Positions 24,922-37,406 of a DNA stretch of 64,000 nt are shown one piece after another (positions within the stretch are counted from its first letter, which is position 1; each line of letters opens with the position of its first letter). Origin of the DNA: Strigamia acuminata (taxonomy: Eukaryota; Arthropoda; Chilopoda; Geophilomorpha; Linotaeniidae). The translations under genes and the position numbers were made by a program. Below the pieces are notes generated by a model, which was not told the origin of the DNA, made no database searches, and worked only from the letters and a program-made list of their open reading frames with translations. Location of the stretch: the NCBI GenBank assembly GCA_949358305.1, contig OX442317.1, forward strand, positions 1,612,001 through 1,676,000. The letters are read 5' to 3'.

Positions 24922-25555
24922 ATACAATTTTATATCTCATTAGTCTGAATAGATATTAAAGAGAAATATTTGACATTTCTCTCTCCACTTTTACAGTCGC
25001 CTATCTAGTTAGCGAGACAAGTCTTAATGCAATAACAAACATTGTTTGCTGTCAAAACTAAAATTAAAAAAAAAATAAAATTAAAATGAATAAAAATAAA
25101 AGGTAAAACACGAGAGGCAAGTTCAACGTTCCAGGATACTAATTCGTTGCTTGTCACATCTCACACGACGATAAAATTGTAAACATAAAACACATTGAGA
25201 GTCGAGGCAATTCGGTAACACGTTTTTCTATACAACTTTTGCACTACTCATTTATTTTTTCAATTTATTTCACAACATTTTGTAATAGATATAGGGTATA
25301 GAGAGCTTTCGAGTAGATGCTTTAAATCTCTGCAGCACCCAGTTGCATGGACACCGAATAGGATTGGTTGCCATGGTTACAGTGAAAGAAGAGAATCACA
25401 CGCAGTCAACTTATCCATATATACCACATCGTCCCCCCCCCGGCCCTATCTGCGCAATGTTACTGAATGGAAGATAATTTTGTTTGTGGTCATTTCAAGA
25501 AAAGATATTTTACTACACTTCCAGCACCTCAGCCGTTTTCAAGTCTCAGTTTTCC

Positions 25556-25797
25556 GAAACGAGATCGGAAGGTCCCGAGACGAGATCTCGTACGAGACCA
25601 ACACAAAAAATGAGATTTATTCTCAACCACAACAACAACAAAAAAAAAAACAATAAAAAAAGTACAAATCACCTTACAACCCGTAACGTGAATTGTACGT
25701 TTTTTATTGTATCTCGTAATAATGAAATCTCGTGAGACTAAAAAGGACCGAGATCTCTGAGACCGAGATTACGAGACGAGCGAGATCTGGAAGTATA
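25556..25797. repeat. GAGAC/GAGATCTCG-rich inverted repeat patch
   Basis: Dense copies of CGAGA, GAGATCTCG and GAGACC occur at both ends (25560-25602 and 25727-25790) around an A-rich middle, so the ends can fold on each other. It may be a degraded element or simple sequence. Confidence 0.4.
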
Positions 25798-26775
25798 ATA
25801 CATTGCTCCTGTTTGTTCCCAATTTAATCTCCTAATTATTTATTTTGAAGTCCAAGATTAGTCACAGAGATTGTTATGAAGCAAATAAAAAAATTCCGAA
25901 CAAAAAGAACTGAAACAACAACAAAAGAAATTGAAAAAAGTTTCACAAAATTAAAAAAAAAAAATAAACTTCAAAAAAATTTAATTAATTTAAAAACAAC
26001 TTTACTTGAAAAAATTTCATCTTCTTCACATCGTAAACATCTTTTATCTCTTGAAAAATTCTACAAATAAGTTACATTAAATTAAAAGTGCTTTGACTAA
26101 CAGTAATTCAATTACACATTGAATGAAAAGCTAATCCTTCCCAGACTTTACCTCCTTTCATTCAGTCTGTCTTTTTATCAATTTAAAACTGAATTGCTTA
26201 CTACGTTTTGCACTCAACCATCATTGAATATTTTCTCTTTTTCCCCCCAACATTGATTTTACTTTATTTCTCAAAAAACTCCAAAAAAATTTTTTTTTTT
26301 ATTATCCTAATTGTTTTCCCTTTAAACTTAAAAAAAGCCAAACTTTTTACAAAATGTTTTCTGTTGAATAAAGATTAAATTACACAAACCACACTAAACT
26401 AGCGATAAAATTAATGTAAAAAAAAGCGTTTTAAGCCGCACTCATTGTATGAAAACCCCATAGAAACTTAAAACTTCAGTTTAAAATGAAATTAAATTAC
26501 ACCCACCATAACTAATAATTTGTTAATTAAAAAATAGGGCTAAAAATATTACAACAACTAATCAATTATTTAAGCACACAAACCAAGCATGATTACAATA
26601 ATTAGTTAATTAAAAAACCCAAAAAACATAATAATAAATAAGTAAAGACTTTTACGACACACTAAGCCAGAAAATTTGCACACAAATTAAAAACCTCCAA
26701 AGTCCAAATCCAGCCATAACGAACCCTCGGAAACCCGGATCACGAGTTATTCAACCCATAAACCCCACTATATCC

Positions 26776-26788
26776 GTTGCTTAGCAAC
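26776..26788. promoter_or_regulatory. X-box-like palindrome GTTGCTTAGCAAC
   Basis: It fits the relaxed RFX consensus (RYYNYY, spacer, RRNRAC) with a one-base spacer and is a perfect palindrome around the centre. Context is plain A/T-rich intron, so function is unknown. Confidence 0.25.
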
Positions 26789-27393
26789 TCCCAAGATTCC
26801 AATTTCGCCAATCCCCATTATCCCGATTGACCCTTACGTGTGTCCACAAAATTCATTGAATACATTACACCATTTTCACCTGATTACTTTTAAAACTTAA
26901 TAACATGTAGCGAACATTGAGCAGTTTGGATTAATGACGCTTATGCGACGTCTCTTTCATCCCTCCCGGCTCGTTCATCTTCATTTAATAGACGACTCAT
27001 TTGCATCAAATGATTTTTCCTCCTCCTTCCTTAAGTCTTTTATATGAATTGTTCTGTATGTAACCCCCATGAGCAGCTTTAAAAGTAACATTTTTCTTTC
27101 CACATGTTTTCTCCAGTTCTAAATGAGATTAATTCATTAAAGTGGAAGCATAATGAGACTTTTTAAACGAACCCAGTAGGCAGGAATTTAACTTGGCGAA
27201 AAAGACAGAAAAAATAGAGTAAATAAAAGCAAAGAGATTCTGTAACTTATTGGGTTTACAAATCGTGTTTTTTTATCTCCAGACAACAGGCTACAATCAA
27301 AGAGTCTGTTTTTGTCGTTTTCAGTGGTTGTAGGAAGAAAATAGACACCAAAAACAGACATTAAAAACTGCAATAAAAGAAACCACGACTATA

Positions 27394-27680
27394 CTCGAGT
27401 TGCACTCAAAAAGGCACCTCACAATGTGTACTCCCATTGGTCGAGCCAGTTTACTGGTGTAGTGATCCGGAAAAGTAGACCCAAACACCAAAATTGCATT
27501 ACAATGTACAGACATTGTAATCGATTGCCTAGGCAACGGCCTAAAATTCAAACTTCCAGACGATGTAAGCAATAAACACAACAAACATGAGTTTGACATT
27601 TTTTTATGTGTAAAACTTCATTTTAATGATGGAAATAACATTTTTTATTAAATAAAATCAAAATAACATAAACTAAAGTA
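27394..27680. mobile_element. Truncated MITE copy, CTCGAGTTGCACTC family
   Basis: It begins with CTCGAGTTGCACTCAAAAAG after a TA and is nearly identical for about 260 bases to the full copy at 28201-28614. It lacks the right inverted repeat. It contains TGGTGTAGTGATCCGGAAAA and ACATTGTAATCGATTGCC. Confidence 0.85.
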
Positions 27681-27754
27681 GATTTTACAACCAAATTCAA
27701 AATGGCTTCCACACGAGTTAGATCGAGATAGAACTTCCATTTCATTCATTCTAT

Positions 27755-28045
27755 TTTATTCCCTCGAGATGATGGCGCTATAGGCAATAGCGTGGCTAGG
27801 AACCGTATACATCTAACTCAAGATAACCCCCTTTTGTTGAGATCTGTGGAACCAATTTCTTGAGGACCAAACCTTGCATTAGCACTGACAACTGGGAAAT
27901 ACCACGGAAAACCCAGTGGAGGTGGATGGCATTTTCTGGTCATAAGATGGAAAAACAATTGCAATTCCCAGCAGGTCACTCATCAGGACCAATTCTGCTT
28001 AACTTGGGTGATCAGCACGGTTGGCCGTTTTCATGCTTGCCGGTG
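27755..28045 (-). mobile_element. 5S-rRNA-like SINE copy
   Basis: GATGATGGCGCTATAGGCAA opens the copy, parallel to GATGATGGCACTACAGGCAA at 36000. It continues with CCTTGCATTAGCACTGACAA and AGGTCACTCATCAGGACCAA, then TTCTGCTTAACTTGGGTGAT. The last block corresponds to the reverse complement of the 5S rRNA control region. It lies between two MITE copies. Confidence 0.65.
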
Positions 28046-28200
28046 AAGCTCCCACCACCAAAAACGTGAGAAAACTCAGTTAACACAAGGTTGTCCTTTC
28101 TCCCATTAGTCGAGCGATCAAAAGCAGAATCGTGTTCAAACAAATTAGGTGCGTTCTAATCAAAATCACAAAAAATCGATTACAAAAACTTGATTATAAA

Positions 28201-28614
28201 CTCGAGTTGCACTCAAAAAGGCACCTCACAATGTGTACTCCCATTGGTCGAGCCAGTTTATTGGTGTAGTGATCCGGAAAAGTAGACCCAAACACCAAAA
28301 TTGCATTACAATGTACAGACATTGTAATCGATTGCCTAGGCAACGGCCTAAAATTCAAACTTCCAGACGATGTAAGCAATAAACACAACAAACATGAGTT
28401 TGACATTTTTTAATGTGTAAAACTTCATTTTAATAATGGAAATAAGATTTTCTTATTAAATAAAATCGAAATAACATTAACTAAACTAGTCATAACAATC
28501 ACAACAATAAATAAAAATAAAAACTACTTCTCCTAGTAGTAGTATACAGTCTGGAGTTAGTAGTAAACTGGCTCGACCAATAGGACTGAGGTGCCTTTTT
28601 GAGTGCAACTCGAG
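28201..28614. mobile_element. Full-length MITE, CTCGAGTTGCACTC family
   Basis: The left end CTCGAGTTGCACTCAAAAAG and the right end CTTTTTGAGTGCAACTCGAG are perfect inverted repeats that run on through GGCACCTCA. TA follows the right end. Length is 414 bases with no coding capacity. Interior blocks are shared with the CTCTGGTTCG and CTCTAAACC elements. Confidence 0.9.
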
Positions 28615-31047
28615 TATAGAATCAGTTTTTAACTTTGAAGAAGTTAAGTTAATGCGTTCAAGTTCAATATGGCCGACAGAAAAACGTATTGAAATCAGAT
28701 CAAAATCCAAAGAATCCACCCCACACGTGGATTATAGAATTGGGTTTTCAATAATCCGATTATAAAAGATACGACAGATTTTGTGTCATTTCCGCCAGGG
28801 AAAATCGAGAGAATCGGTTTTTCAATTTGGAATTGAATGCACCTATTGCCATTATACTTAAAAAACTTAAAACTATAAGACTTCACGCACGTGGTCAATA
28901 AAAACAAAAATCATATAAACAGACTCCTTGAATTTGATGTCCAAGAATGTTTGTTTGTTTATTCTTTGATTCAACATCAAAATGGCGATTAAAAGGCTCA
29001 ACTTGCCTAATCCTGCGCACTCTCTGGTTTCTATGGTAACAAGATTTAAGCGCAGACAGGCCTAAGCTACAGGTGTGCAACTGACGAATGGCCAAGCGAA
29101 TTATTCCCACGAGAACAATTGACTTTGCAAGTCCCTCTCGCTCGGGTAAAATACACGTCTTTACACATTTCCAAAGAGCGCCTTGATTGGGTCTCAAACT
29201 AAAGTAGTGGGTGGATTCCCAGCTGATTTACTCTAACTGTAAGTGATAGCCTTGTACAGATGGCTGCAGGACTATTCTCAAGCGTCCACTCTTTGATGCC
29301 TCCCCCGAGGAGAGTTTCGGATTCGAGCTCCATCGTTTTACAAGGTTCCCACTGTGGGTGAAAAATAAAAATCTTATTAAGCGCCGAATGGAAGCTGAGT
29401 TTACTATTTCATTTTTATTCCTTCATTCCGTATGAATAAAGCGGTGAAATCTTATCTAAATTTTAAAAGAACTGCAAAACGACCCTCGTCTGATTCGATT
29501 AAATTCTCCCTTGTTGACGTTGAGGATTAAACTTTAAAATCATTAACATATTCATGAAGGCAGAAACAGGGCACCTTTGCACAAAATTGATTATGACGAG
29601 TGGTCCAACAGCAATAATAATTTATCATAAAAATGCAACATTTTTTAGGGTCAAATTTGCGAAAATCGCCCCTCCATCTTGATTAACTCGTCATTCTTAC
29701 CTCTTACCACGAGATGGCACCATTAAGTCAAATTCCCATGTCAGGCATAATGAAGATCAAGAAAGAAAAACGAGAATTCTTACAAACCAGGCTCGTTTTT
29801 GCTTTTTGCAGGCAACCCATACTTAACGCCAGAGCGGCTGGGGCTTTTGCGACTTGCGGGGCTTCAAGAAAAACTTATTAGTGGCGCCCCAAAATATTTG
29901 CTAACAACAATTTTTTTTTATCGAAAAATCATATAATTTTATCAAACATAATAATATCGTAGAATTATCATCATAAAATCAAATTTTCTTAGAAATTTCA
30001 AAGTGCGGGGCTTAATGTCGTTATTTCGTTCCCAAAAATAAAAGCGTAAATTACAATGGCGTTTATCTATCATTATTTGCCCGGTCTGTCTTTTAATACT
30101 GTTGTTAGGGCAAGACGAAAGACCGGGTCAAGATTGATGTCATTGAATCTCAATGGATTTTTATGCCACCTGGTAGATAAAATTAAAACAGCTAAACTGA
30201 AGGGAAGTTTTTTTTGTCCACGACCGTACTTGGGTCCAACACCAAATGGGGTTCACAATTTATATTAACAAAATTAAACCAAATTTTGCCAAATTTTTAT
30301 TTCATTTCATCTTTATTTCTACATTAATCAATTAAAATGGGCCCCCAGAAATCTGGAGCCCTGGATGAATGCCCAATGCACCCTTTGTAACCTAATGGAG
30401 CACATCACATCTTCGTATTAAAACAGATGTGTTTAGTGACAAAATAAAACCCTTTTTCATGTTCCACACAAGTCTGTTGCCAATTAGAGATATCTTCATT
30501 TAATTACTCTTCTCTGTAAACACAAAGAGACTCTCTTAGAATGTGATCCTTTCCATTCCTTCTACAGCCTAAGCACAACAGATGACATGAAAATAAAGCG
30601 CCATTTTATGGTTGAAAAACAGTCAAGTATCCCATCATTATGACTCATGGAATGCATGTCGCTGACTCGACAAAATTGCTATGCCAGCCAGAAACACTTG
30701 GAAGTCATTCTCGTGGCATCTGACATGCCTACTACCTCTGACAGCCTCATTTCACGCACGATCAGCCAAGATTAAAAATAATAAAATAAAATAAAAAAAG
30801 GAAAATTTTCTATTATTATTTTCTTTTGATATTGGATAATTAGTTCCAATATATAAACAAACAGCCCATTCGTCTTATTTACTGTAGATTTGCGATTTTC
30901 GTCTTCCTGCTGCTGCTTGGCATCCATTACTTGCAAGCAGAAAAATTTATCATCGCGATTCCATTGCAAGCCAAGATAAATCTAATTAATTCGAGTGCTT
31001 TTCCTAACAATTCGACTTCATAAATTTTAATCAAGTTACAAACTTAC

Positions 31048-31090
31048 TATGTTTTCAATTCGAATCTCATTTGGATTCCGAGTTGTCTTG
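31048..31090 (-). other. Candidate antisense exon, 43 bases
   Basis: The minus-strand splice signals are good: acceptor CACTTGTTTCAG and donor ACATA|GTAAGT. Two frames are open. The one that fits the previous candidate (33908-33974, exit phase 1) reads RQLGIQMRFELKT with two bases left over. The other reads KTTRNPNEIRIENI. No recognised family. Confidence 0.28.
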
Positions 31091-32530
31091 CTGAAACAAG
31101 TGACACTCATTCCTCAACATCACTTAACCGATCCAAATAATCAAATACAAAAACAAAAAAAAATTTAAAAAAAAATAAAAAAAATGGCGCCACATCTCCA
31201 AAAAATAGCCAGAAAAATGAGCGCTAATGTAATATTCAACACACAACAAATCAACACACTCCACTTGCACTTCTAATGCCGATTACGACTAACCGAGTGT
31301 GAAATGTGTCTTCTGGTTGACTTGTGGTAAACCGTCGAGGCAACAGCGAAGGCGATAAAACGAAAACAGAAAAAAAAGAAAATATCATCGTCCTATAGAG
31401 TGTTGACAAAATTTTGCGGAATTTATTTACGACAAAAGCCTTTTCTTGGATATTTCTCGTCCAAAGCTATCAAAACACATTAAACAAGATCCTTTTTGTC
31501 CACTCATGCAATTTGTACGAATCCCAAGACATAAAACTCCCACAGGGGCATAAAATTACTTGTACAAAATGCATGAAACAATACTGGCATTCAAACTTCT
31601 TGCTTTCTCGCAAGATAAACCGAGAAAATGCAAACCAAACAAACCGAAATTGAAATTTCGATTTCGTCTTCAAATGGCTTCATCCTCCGTTCAATTCCCA
31701 TTGCGGATGATTGATATTTATTTCGACTCTCAAAATCAATAATTTCGATCTCATAAACAACTAAACGTCGTCAAATCGTACATTTAATTTGTCATTCACG
31801 TATCTCTCTTTTTTTCACGTCTCGAACTCCTGTAGTGCACGACTCAATTAGAATTTTATCTAATTTCGCTTAAATTTTAACTACTCATTTGGGAAAAGCA
31901 GAAATTATTTCTTGATTACCAAAAGTTGAAGAGACAACGCCTAAACCCCAAATTCGGCTGCAGTCGATATTAAAACGGGCACAAATTTAATTTTCTCCAA
32001 TTAAACGACAATTCGCATAATTAATGCGATTGCAATAACTGACTTTATTAAATTTCTCAGCTTAATGCGAGAGCTTGTCATGGGGGTAGCGAACGATCAT
32101 TAGAATGTCAGATGGTCAAACTTAACCACAAATTACCACCAGGGAACGACTCATCTCCCGTCTTTTCAACATTTGTACAAACAAATAACTTCCCCCAATT
32201 TGTGTCCATTTCCATCGCTTTAAAAAATGCTTTTGCATCCAACGCGGATAAAAGCGCTGAATCAATGCGCAGAAATACGTGCTCAAGCCCTCCTTTCCTT
32301 CGACTTGGCTTTGCTGGATTTATTATTTAGTTTCTACATCTGAATCCATGTTTCCGGGCTACGGCTGCTTTTAAAAAGGCGATCAGTAAGCGGACAACGC
32401 TCGGCATAGTTGGTTTAAACAAAACCTCAAAAGAGGACCACAAAAAAAGAAAAAAGAAGAAAAAATCTTCACTTAGTGGTCGCCTGATTAAAACCAAGTA
32501 TTTAGTTCATACAGAAGTACAAATAATAAA

Positions 32531-32818
32531 AATATTGCAATGTATTTTGAAGTGCATAGGGTTTTACGAGAATCCACATTTTTGCGTGTTATTGGTATGC
32601 AAATGATAATACATTTTGCAAAATACCGGTATATTAAGAAATGCATTCCCAATATTATTTTTTTGTTAAATATGGATGCAATTTCGAAGGCATTTTTTCA
32701 ATTATATTACGAAATGCATTATTTAACGTACAAATAATATACTTGATTCCACGAAATGCTATACATTTTGGAATGCAATAAGTAGAAAGCAATATATTTT
32801 GAAATATATTTTTGAACC
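32531..32818. repeat. Palindromic repeat copy, TTCAAAAATATATTTT family
   Basis: The right end AAATATATTTTTGAACCAT matches the end of the copy at 24163-24365. The interior CGAAATGCATTATTTAACGT is the inverted form of the shared block. The left end is less well conserved. Confidence 0.55.
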
Positions 32819-33907
32819 ATTTGGGAAATCCTTAAGAAAATTGACATTTTTCATTTCGCTTTTTTTTTTTTTGCAACTTAAAGTGGTACACTAATAATAC
32901 TTGTCCGGATAACCGCATAGCTAATAAATTCAACACAACCCATTTACACAAAGATTTAGCTGTCACTCAGAAAATATTTCAACCAAATCCATTTTTTTAT
33001 ATCTTTTCAAACAAGAAAAAAAAAATGTAAAAAAAAGTATTCTCTTGTAAATGTGCAAACATCAAACGCACTTTAATAAACAACAAAACTTCAAAGTCAA
33101 AATTCCAAAGACAACATGCAATTTTAACCGCTTTTAATGAGAAATCCTATGGAATGTTAATACCGTCCGAGATATTATTAATTTAGTGATATCTGATCTC
33201 TGAGCAACACTACAACACGATCACGAATCAATTAAATTCAAGATGACCACTCACTCATTAACGTTTCCCTTTATTAAGTACAACCTTTTCCGAAACTAAA
33301 ACTAAGCCTCCACAAACTAGTTACTATAACGCAATTAAACAAAACTCGCGTGCAACTTTCCAAGCGTTTTTCACCAAACAGTTTCATTAAAACTGATAAA
33401 CCCACCGACTCTTAAAACCGATATCGTGTTTGCACAGTGTATAAACATCCCTTCAATTTTCCCCTCCATAAATACCTGCCCTTTAACTCCGACATCAAAG
33501 CCCAAACCAGATGTGGTTATTTTATATAAAATCAATACTTGTTTAAATTTTACATTTTTCGAACCATACAAAAAAAAATCAAACCAAAAACTTTAAAAAA
33601 AAAATTATAAAAAAATTTTTTTTTTATTACAAAATTATATAATAATAATAAAAAGCGTCGTAATTCAACTTTTATTATTCCTCACTTGTTATTCCCTTAA
33701 TAAGCCGCATAAACGACTTCCTCCTTCCTATAAAAATGCATCTCGAGTCACTTGTATGTGAAACTATGTCATCTTGAATGTGGTCACTCCCTCGAGACGC
33801 ATCCAAGACGCTTTCCCCGACACCGGCCGTCTTGACGCTTAGTGGAGCCAATAAAAACCAAGCACACGCTACCAAATTGAATTGAGAATTCATATCTATG
33901 TGCTTAC

Positions 33908-33974
33908 CGAATCCTCGAGAGACAACACTGCCAACTCTCAATTCAACTGACATCACAACCCAACAAAAAACTAT
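33908..33974 (-). other. Candidate antisense exon, 67 bases
   Basis: On the minus strand both signals are strong: acceptor TTTTTGTGTTTGCAG and donor TTCG|GTAAGC. Only phase 0 is open, leaving one base. The product segment includes MSVELRVGSVVSRGF after a hydrophobic start, IVFCWVV. Entry phase 0 matches the exit of candidate 40564-40602, and exit phase 1 matches entry to 31048-31090. Function unknown; if real it may place a membrane segment in the antisense product. Confidence 0.3.
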
Positions 33975-34688
33975 CTGCAAACACAAAAACATTCAACAAA
34001 AAAAAAATTAAAAAAAATCCACTTAATCACATTCGTCTTTCTAAGTAAATTCTGTCAATTTTGACCAAAGATAAAAAAGTTTAAATTTTCCCTTCTCGAC
34101 ATGTCGCTTCCCTGCAATATCAGCAAAGACAAAAAAAGAATTTAATTACACTAACCGACTTTTATCAGTCTGTTGTCATTTTATTCTCTCTCTCGTCTAA
34201 TATTCCACACACACTTCCCAAATCCCCTCTTAAATTCCTTTCTTTTTTTTAAAATTGACACTTCCTCATTAAACGCATAATTCCATTATTCCAAAGAACT
34301 TCTTAAGCAGCAGCCACTTTGGTCGCCGCCTTCGCCTACTTTCGACTTGCTTACGCAGCACGCAAAAGGATTTCCGTGTTCCTGCTTTAATTAGCGCCAG
34401 ACCCCTCCACTAAAGACGCTGCTATCGAACGTCAAATTCTCTTAACCACTGCTGACATTGCGCCTAATTCCAACATCATCATTTCCACCCACACCTTTCC
34501 ATTTATCAAATCAAAACATCATTTCCAATTGATCGTATAAATATCTGTGAAACCTGACCATGTTAGCGTTTATAAGACCCTTTTAGTCCTCTAGTGGACA
34601 TTTCCCATTAACATCCCCAGATCTTTGAACCGAATTAAACACTTTAGCGAAGTTTTATGATGAACGATCAACGTTTGAAGAGTCCAAC

Positions 34689-35335
34689 TATGAACCAAGG
34701 ATAACACGAACACGTACACAGATGCGACACTTCTCCAAAATCCTTTGTTCTCCGCGTGATCGGAAGGAAAACGGTGTTTAATGCTAAATGTTTATGATTT
34801 TTATTTTTATAATTAGGATAATATGTAACAACAGGTTAATTTTGAATTTTTAAATTTATTTATCACCATTAAAAATATCTGAAGGGTTGTAAACAAGGAA
34901 TTTTGATTTTAAATGTGTAGGGAAAGTACTTCCCGCTTGGCGCGCTTTTATTTTTTAAATCGCGCGAAGAACAAAGAATTTCACCTGAGTGCCGCATCTG
35001 TGTATTCCCCTAATCTAAATATCCTTTTTAAAATTTATTTATTATTAAAACAACATTTGAGGGTCTGGAAACACCGAATTCTGAATTTTGAAGGGATAGG
35101 GAAAGTACCGCCCGCTTGGCGGCCGATCACGCGGAGAACAAAGGATTTTGGAGAAGTGTCGCATCTGTGTATTCCTCTAATCTGTGGACACGTATCCATG
35201 TGTTATTGTTGTTCTGTGGGCTGATTGGATGACAGCAATCACGTGTCATGCATGTTTGTTGCCTGTTATCGTCCCAGAATACAGTGCCATTGGTGACAAA
35301 ACGCATTGAACATGTTATCCTTGGTTCATGGTCCA
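34689..35335. repeat. Foldback element
   Basis: The left arm (34689-34763), with GCGACACTTCTCCAAAATCC and TTTGTTCTCCGCGTGATCGG, is the reverse complement of 35123-35170 and continues after an interruption at about 35313-35330 (TGTTATCCTTGGTTCAT). Within the loop, GGGAAAGTACTTCCCGCTTG near 34920 recurs as GGGAAAGTACCGCCCGCTTG near 35099, a period of about 180 bases. There is no coding capacity. Confidence 0.7.
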
Positions 35336-35996
35336 AAAAAACCCACGAAAGATTCGAATCTCTGACATGCTGATTTTGATTGTCGAACCTCCCATCAAAT
35401 TAAAGGAAACCCAACTTTCCTCGCTCCTTGATATTCGACCACCTTCGGGCCATCAAACTTTGGACTTAGTGGTTTGTCAACAAATCCATGTTGTTTTCTT
35501 GTGTGCTCGAACGCCAATGTCTTTTCTTTGTCTTGTATGCCCTGCTAATTGGTACCTAAGAGCTAATTGACGCACGGGTTTGCATGGCACTTCAACTGTG
35601 GTTATTGTTTAAAAGCATACAGTATCTGCAGTGCAAAATGAAATCTCGGCTTTAAACAAGTGTTTCGAATTTTTATTGACCAATTTAAGTTGGAGAAAAA
35701 TAAAACGCTTGTCTAGTAATTCCACTTCACCCTGTTGGTCTAAGATACCGTTGAGACAAAGATAACGCAAACCTAATTGTTTGGCTTTGTGAATCACCCA
35801 ACAAACTTTGCAAACAAAACAAGGATTACACGGATTACTGTGGCTGTCTCATTGGTTGGCAATTTATGCTTGCATGTGAAAACCCGACCAACATAACACG
35901 TATTCACCCTCTGCAAAGTGGATAATTAAATATCTTCAACTGCATTTCTTTTGCATAGTAAAAATAATAACAACAACTTCAGTTTATTCCTAAGAA

Positions 35997-36213
35997 ACGA
36001 TGATGGCACTACAGGCAACAGCCCGACTAGAAGCCATATACATCAAACTTAAGATAACTCCTCTCTTTGCGATCGTGAGAAACCACCCATGCATTTGCAC
36101 AGACATCTGGGAAAAAAATCCCCAGAAAACCCGCTTGAGGGTTCCCAGTACGTCACCCATCCAAGAACTGACTAGATCCGATGCTACTTAACTTGTGTGT
36201 TCTGATTGAGCAT
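35997..36213 (-). mobile_element. 5S-rRNA-like SINE copy, best preserved 5S-like end
   Basis: The block 36140-36212 reads GGTTCCCAGTACGTCACCCA, then TCCAAGAACTGACTAGATCC and GATGCTACTTAACTTGTGTG. This follows the reverse complement of the 5S rRNA 3' half and control region through nearly its whole length. The left part carries GATGGCACTACAGGCAACAG and CATGCATTTGCACAGACATC, shared with the two other copies. Read on the minus strand, the 5S-like part would come first, as in 5S-derived SINEs. Confidence 0.7.
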
Positions 36214-37317
36214 TTCCGAAATTAACAGAGAACCACTGAAATTTATCACTCAAGATTGACGTGTTCCCCAAATGCGTCGTATTTCACTCTGTTCGCATTT
36301 TAATATTAAGCTGGTTCTGTCATTTGGCCCATTTATGGTAATCTAGAATACAAATGACATCGTTATTGTATTGAATTAATATTCAATCAGTTAAAGCAGC
36401 TACACCACAACCAAATTAATAGTTTATAGAAAACAAAATTTTCCAAACGTTTATGATAATTGGATCATGTAGGTTTGGGTCTAATGGAAATCATGCATTG
36501 CGTCAACTTCCCTCAGTGACGTCCAGTGGCAGCACTTGAAACTTGCATTTTTTCATTCCTGAAACCGATCACCTTGTTCCTCTTTACTGGGTTGAATTTA
36601 CATCTCCAATCTTGATTTGCATTGGTAATCGTAATCGCTACACCTTAAAACTTCATAGTGTCGCTCCAATTAATTCCACCCTAACTAGAGGTTATTATTC
36701 ATAGAAATAGTGGTGGTGTTCACGTCGCTGATTGTAGCTAATAAGTATATAATTAGTATGCGATATCGATACAATTCATATCAACAAAATTCACATCTGT
36801 ATGTAATCACAAGTGCACACTTCTAACCGAAAACAAAATCAATAATCATTAGCGAGCGAGTTGGCAAGAAAAAAATCGAATAATCGCCACTCGCAATTTG
36901 AAAATTGCAAAATCAGGCACATGTGAACTGACTGGTTTTGAAACACCGAAAAGTGACCAACTGCAACTAATCAAATCACGTGGTCCAACATTTAGCTAGT
37001 TTCGTGCATGGTTTAATTTTGCTCAACCAAAGTTGAACATGTGCAAAGTCACTTCTATAAGGAAGATAACGAGGTCAATTGGTGTCTTATCTTTAAAGAA
37101 AATGCGACATGAAAAATGTGAAATGACACAACATCACTAATTTTAACTCTAGTTGTCAAATTGAAAAGTCATGTAAGGTAGGTTCGCGCTTGTGTTCACA
37201 CTAGAAGCATCGCAGAGAAACGCAAGAAAAAATTGGTTAAACGCAACACATTAGATGCATTGAATCCTCGAAAGACGAATCGACTTATTCGTCTGAAATT
37301 GAAATCACTTCTTTGAC

Positions 37318-37406
37318 TTGTACACCTATGGACAAAAAAATCTTCACATGCTGTCAGGCTACTTCAGTTCCAAATGTGAAGATTTTTTTTTACCATAGGT
37401 GTACAA
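37318..37406. mobile_element. 89-base hairpin MITE
   Basis: TTGTACACCTATGGACAAAA with AATCTTCACAT is mirrored by ATGTGAAGATTTTTTTTT with ACCATAGGTGTACAA, giving arms of about 30 bases around a 25-base loop. A single similar end, TTGTACACCTCTGGCCAAAA, is at about 58798. This is probably a miniature Tc1/mariner-type derivative. Confidence 0.75.

Larger units (their letters stand above)
20650..31100. other. Intron 1, part 3: description of non-coding content
   Basis: This part is rich in small transposons: MITE copies at 20966-21339, 27394-27680 and 28201-28614, 5S-like SINE copies near 24.0-24.5 and 27.8-28.0 kb, a palindromic element nested in the first SINE, and a TTACCGATTAAGAG element at 24681-24921. 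A GAGAC/GAGATC-rich patch (25556-25797) and A/T-rich DNA fill the rest. Blocks near 29.8 and 30.35 kb (GGGGCTTCAAG, GGGCCCCCAGAAATCTGGAG) look like ends of further degraded elements. Two weak candidate antisense exons are listed separately. No nAChR exon is present. Confidence 0.6.
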
